This document shows, piece by piece, positions 62,331 to 64,000 of a DNA stretch of 64,000 nucleotides (position 1 is its first letter; each line of letters begins with the position of its first letter). Both the position numbers and the translations under genes were made by a program. The notes under the pieces were generated by a model. The model saw only the letters and a program-made list of their open reading frames with translations. It was not told the DNA's origin and searched no databases. The DNA is from Dama dama. Its lineage: Eukaryota > Chordata > Mammalia > Artiodactyla > Cervidae. The stretch lies in assembly GCF_033118175.1 (NCBI RefSeq), contig NW_026870965.1, positions 1,178,001 through 1,242,000 of the forward strand, read 5' to 3'.

Positions 62331-64000
62331 CATGAAGAGCCTGAAAAGGTGTGAAAAATATGAAGAGCTTCAAATCGTCTCAAAAATATCAGTAGCATGA
62401 AACGTTCTGAAAAATAGGAGCAGCATGAAATGGTGTTGAAAAACATGGAAAGCGTGAAAATGTGTGAAAAATATGAAGAGCTTCAAAATGTGTAAAAAAT
62501 AGGAGGAGCATGAAACGGTGTTCAAAAACATGAAGAGCCTGAAAAGGTGTGAAAAATATGAAGAGCTTCAAAAGGTGTCAAAAATATGAAGAGCTTCAAA
62601 AGCTGTCATAATATGAGGAGCATGAAACAGTCTGAAACATAGGAGGAGCATGAAATGGTGTTGAAACAATGAAGAGCCTGATAAGGTGTGAAAAATATGA
62701 AGAGCTTCAAAAGGTGTGAAATATATGAGGAGCATGAAACGGTCTGAAATATAGGAGGAGCATGAAGCGTTGTTGTAAAACATGAAGAGCCTGAAAATGT
62801 GTGAAAAATATGAAGAGCTTCAAAAGGTGTGAGAAATATGAGGAGCATGAAGTGTTCTGAAAAATAGGAGGGGAATGAAGTGGTGTTGAAAAACATGAAG
62901 AGCCTGAAAAGGTGTGAAAAATATGAAGAGCTTCAAAAGGTGTCAAAAATATGAGGAGCAAGAAACGGTCTGAAAAATTGGAGTACCACGAAACGTTCTG
63001 AAAAATAGTAGGCCATTAAACGGTGTTGAAAAACATGAAGAGCATGAAAAGGTGTGAAAAACATGATGAGCGTCAAAAGGTGTCAAAAATATGATGAGCA
63101 CGGAATGGCCTAAAAAATACGAGGAGCATGAAACCTTCTGAAAAGTAGGAAGAGCATGAAACGGTTTTGAAAAATATGAGGAGCGTCAAAAGGTGTGAAA
63201 AATATGAGGACCATGGAACGGTCTGAAAAATATGAGGAGCCTGAAACGATGTGAAAAATAGGAGGAGCATGAAACGGTGGTGAAAAACATGAAGAACTTC
63301 AAAAGGTGTCAAAAACATGAGGAGCATGAAACGGTCTGAAATATAGGAGGAGCATGAAACCGTGCTGAAAAACATGAAGAGCATGAAAGGGTGTGAAAAA
63401 CATGAAGAGCTGCAAAAGGTGTCAAAAATATGAGGATCATGAAACGGTCAAAAAATAGGAGGAACATGAGACGGCGTTGAAAATCAGGAAGGGCATGGAA
63501 AGGTGTGAAAAATATGAGGTGTTTTAAAAGGTGTCAAAAATATGAGGAGCATGAAACGGTGTTGAAAAAAATGAAGATCATGAAAAGGTGTGAAAAATAT
63601 GAAGAGCTTCAAAAGGTGTCACATATATGAAGAACATGAAACGGTCTGAAAAATAAGAGGAGCATGAAACAGTCTGAAAAAAAGTAAGAGTATGAAACTG
63701 TGTTGAAAAACATGAAGAGCTTCAAAAGGTGTGAAATACATGAGGAGCATGAAACGGTCTGAAAAGTAGGAGGAGCATGAAGCATTGTTCAAAAACATGA
63801 AGAGCCTAAAAAGGTGTGAAAAATATGAAGAGCTTCAAAAGGTGTCAAAAATATTAGGAGCATGAAACGGTCTGAAAAATAGGAGGAGCATGAAGCGGTG
63901 TTGAAAAACATGAAGAGCCTGAAAAGTTTTGAAAAATATGAAGAGCTTCAAAAGGTATCAAAAATATTTGGAGCATGAAACGGTCTGAAAAATAGGAGCA
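62331..64000 (+). repeat. 1.5-kb unit, copy 2, with an irregular patch
   Basis: Second copy, with the sixth ACGGTCAAAAAATAGG marker at about 63444. Between 63060 and 63300 the monomer order is the least regular in the window: B-type starts are GAGCGTC, and several C-like monomers follow each other (GAGGAGCATG, GAAGAGCATG, GAGGACCATG, GAGGAGCCTG) without a proper A. The array continues past the right end. Confidence 0.85.

Larger units (their letters stand above)
1..64000 (+). repeat. Satellite array, 28-bp monomers in 113-bp tetramers
   Basis: Every part of the window reads as head-to-tail copies of a 28-bp monomer, all in one orientation. Four monomer types alternate as A-B-C-D to give a 113-bp higher-order repeat; for example unit starts at 90, 203 and 316 are exactly 113 apart. 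Consensus composition is A49 G33 T20 C11, so 73% purine and 39% G+C on this strand. I saw no inverted segment, no transposon insertion and no unique DNA. The array continues past both ends: base 1 is inside an A/B junction and base 64,000 is inside a D monomer. Hierarchical tandem repeats of this sort are known from centromeric satellites such as alpha satellite, but the monomer here is far shorter. Function and species are unknown; a structural or heterochromatic role is inference. Confidence 0.98.

Noticed and set aside
1..64000. CRISPR array (28-bp repeats)
   Set aside because: The 28-bp repeats abut each other with no unique spacers, there are no cas genes, and the four types repeat in fixed order.
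1..64000. Heat-shock element (GAA..TTC inverted units)
   Set aside because: Monomer B has GAAGAGCTTC, where GAA and TTC are four bases apart, not the two needed for the usual element.
1..64000. CENP-B box
   Set aside because: The TTCG core and the CGGG end are absent from the consensus; rare TTCG forms, as near 35453, are single mutations without the rest of the box.
1..64000. G-quadruplex or telomere-like repeat
   Set aside because: The consensus has no GGG run and no TTAGGG-like unit, in spite of the G-rich strand.
1..64000. Transposon or retroelement remnants
   Set aside because: I saw no terminal repeats, target-site duplications, poly(A) tails or coding domains; every odd stretch could be read as a changed, shortened or fused monomer.

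Overview
The whole 64,000-base window is one uninterrupted satellite DNA array. I find no gene, RNA gene, transposon, CRISPR array or unique sequence, and the array runs off both ends. It is surely eukaryotic and most likely from a heterochromatic block (pericentromere, centromere, sex or B chromosome, or a large interstitial array). I cannot name the species or a known satellite family from the sequence. Frequent CG to TG or CA changes at the two CpG positions of the repeat fit a genome with cytosine methylation, as in vertebrates and many plants.

The array has at least three levels. Level 1 is a monomer of about 28 bp. Level 2 is a tetramer of four diverged monomer types in fixed order A-B-C-D (28+28+28+29 = 113 bp). 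A starts GAAGAGCCTG, B starts GAAGAGCTTC, C is GAGGAGCATG followed by AAACGGTCTG, and D is GAGGAGCATG followed by AAGCGGTGTT. A and B resemble each other (GAAGAG), as do C and D (GAGGAG), which suggests growth 28 to 56 to 113 bp by two doublings. Simple division gives about 2,260 monomers. Minor forms are pentamers with an extra B (141 bp), trimers (85 bp), a hexamer (170 bp) and B-runs. Level 3 is segmental duplication of 170 bp to about 5.3 kb, nearly always in register with the monomer and often an exact multiple of 113 (339, 565, 791, 1356 bp).

Layout: 1-7.0 kb is older, more diverged array with a first family of shared segments. From 7.0 to 15.7 kb lies a mosaic of duplicated segments, including a 2.14-kb pair spaced 3,431 bp apart. 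From 15.7 to 23.9 kb the array is mostly local. An 843-bp tandem duplication occupies 23.9-25.6 kb. From 27.4 to 32 kb there are short higher-order blocks (170, 394/507, 565/791 bp). A nearly perfect 2,309-bp tandem duplication occupies 35.6-40.2 kb. A 5.0-5.3-kb duplication spans 42.6-53.2 kb. From 51.9 to 64 kb a nested set of 1.2-2.9-kb copies is marked by six copies of one private variant.

The + strand of the consensus is strongly purine-rich (82 of 113 bases; A49 G33 T20 C11) and has about ten stop codons per 113 bp. The - strand has many 60-200 codon open frames, but these are by-products of the repeat: they end at the same two stops in monomer B and shift frame every 113 bp. No promoter, terminator, origin or attachment site can be supported. 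Counts and boundaries are from reading by eye and are approximate unless stated as exact offsets.
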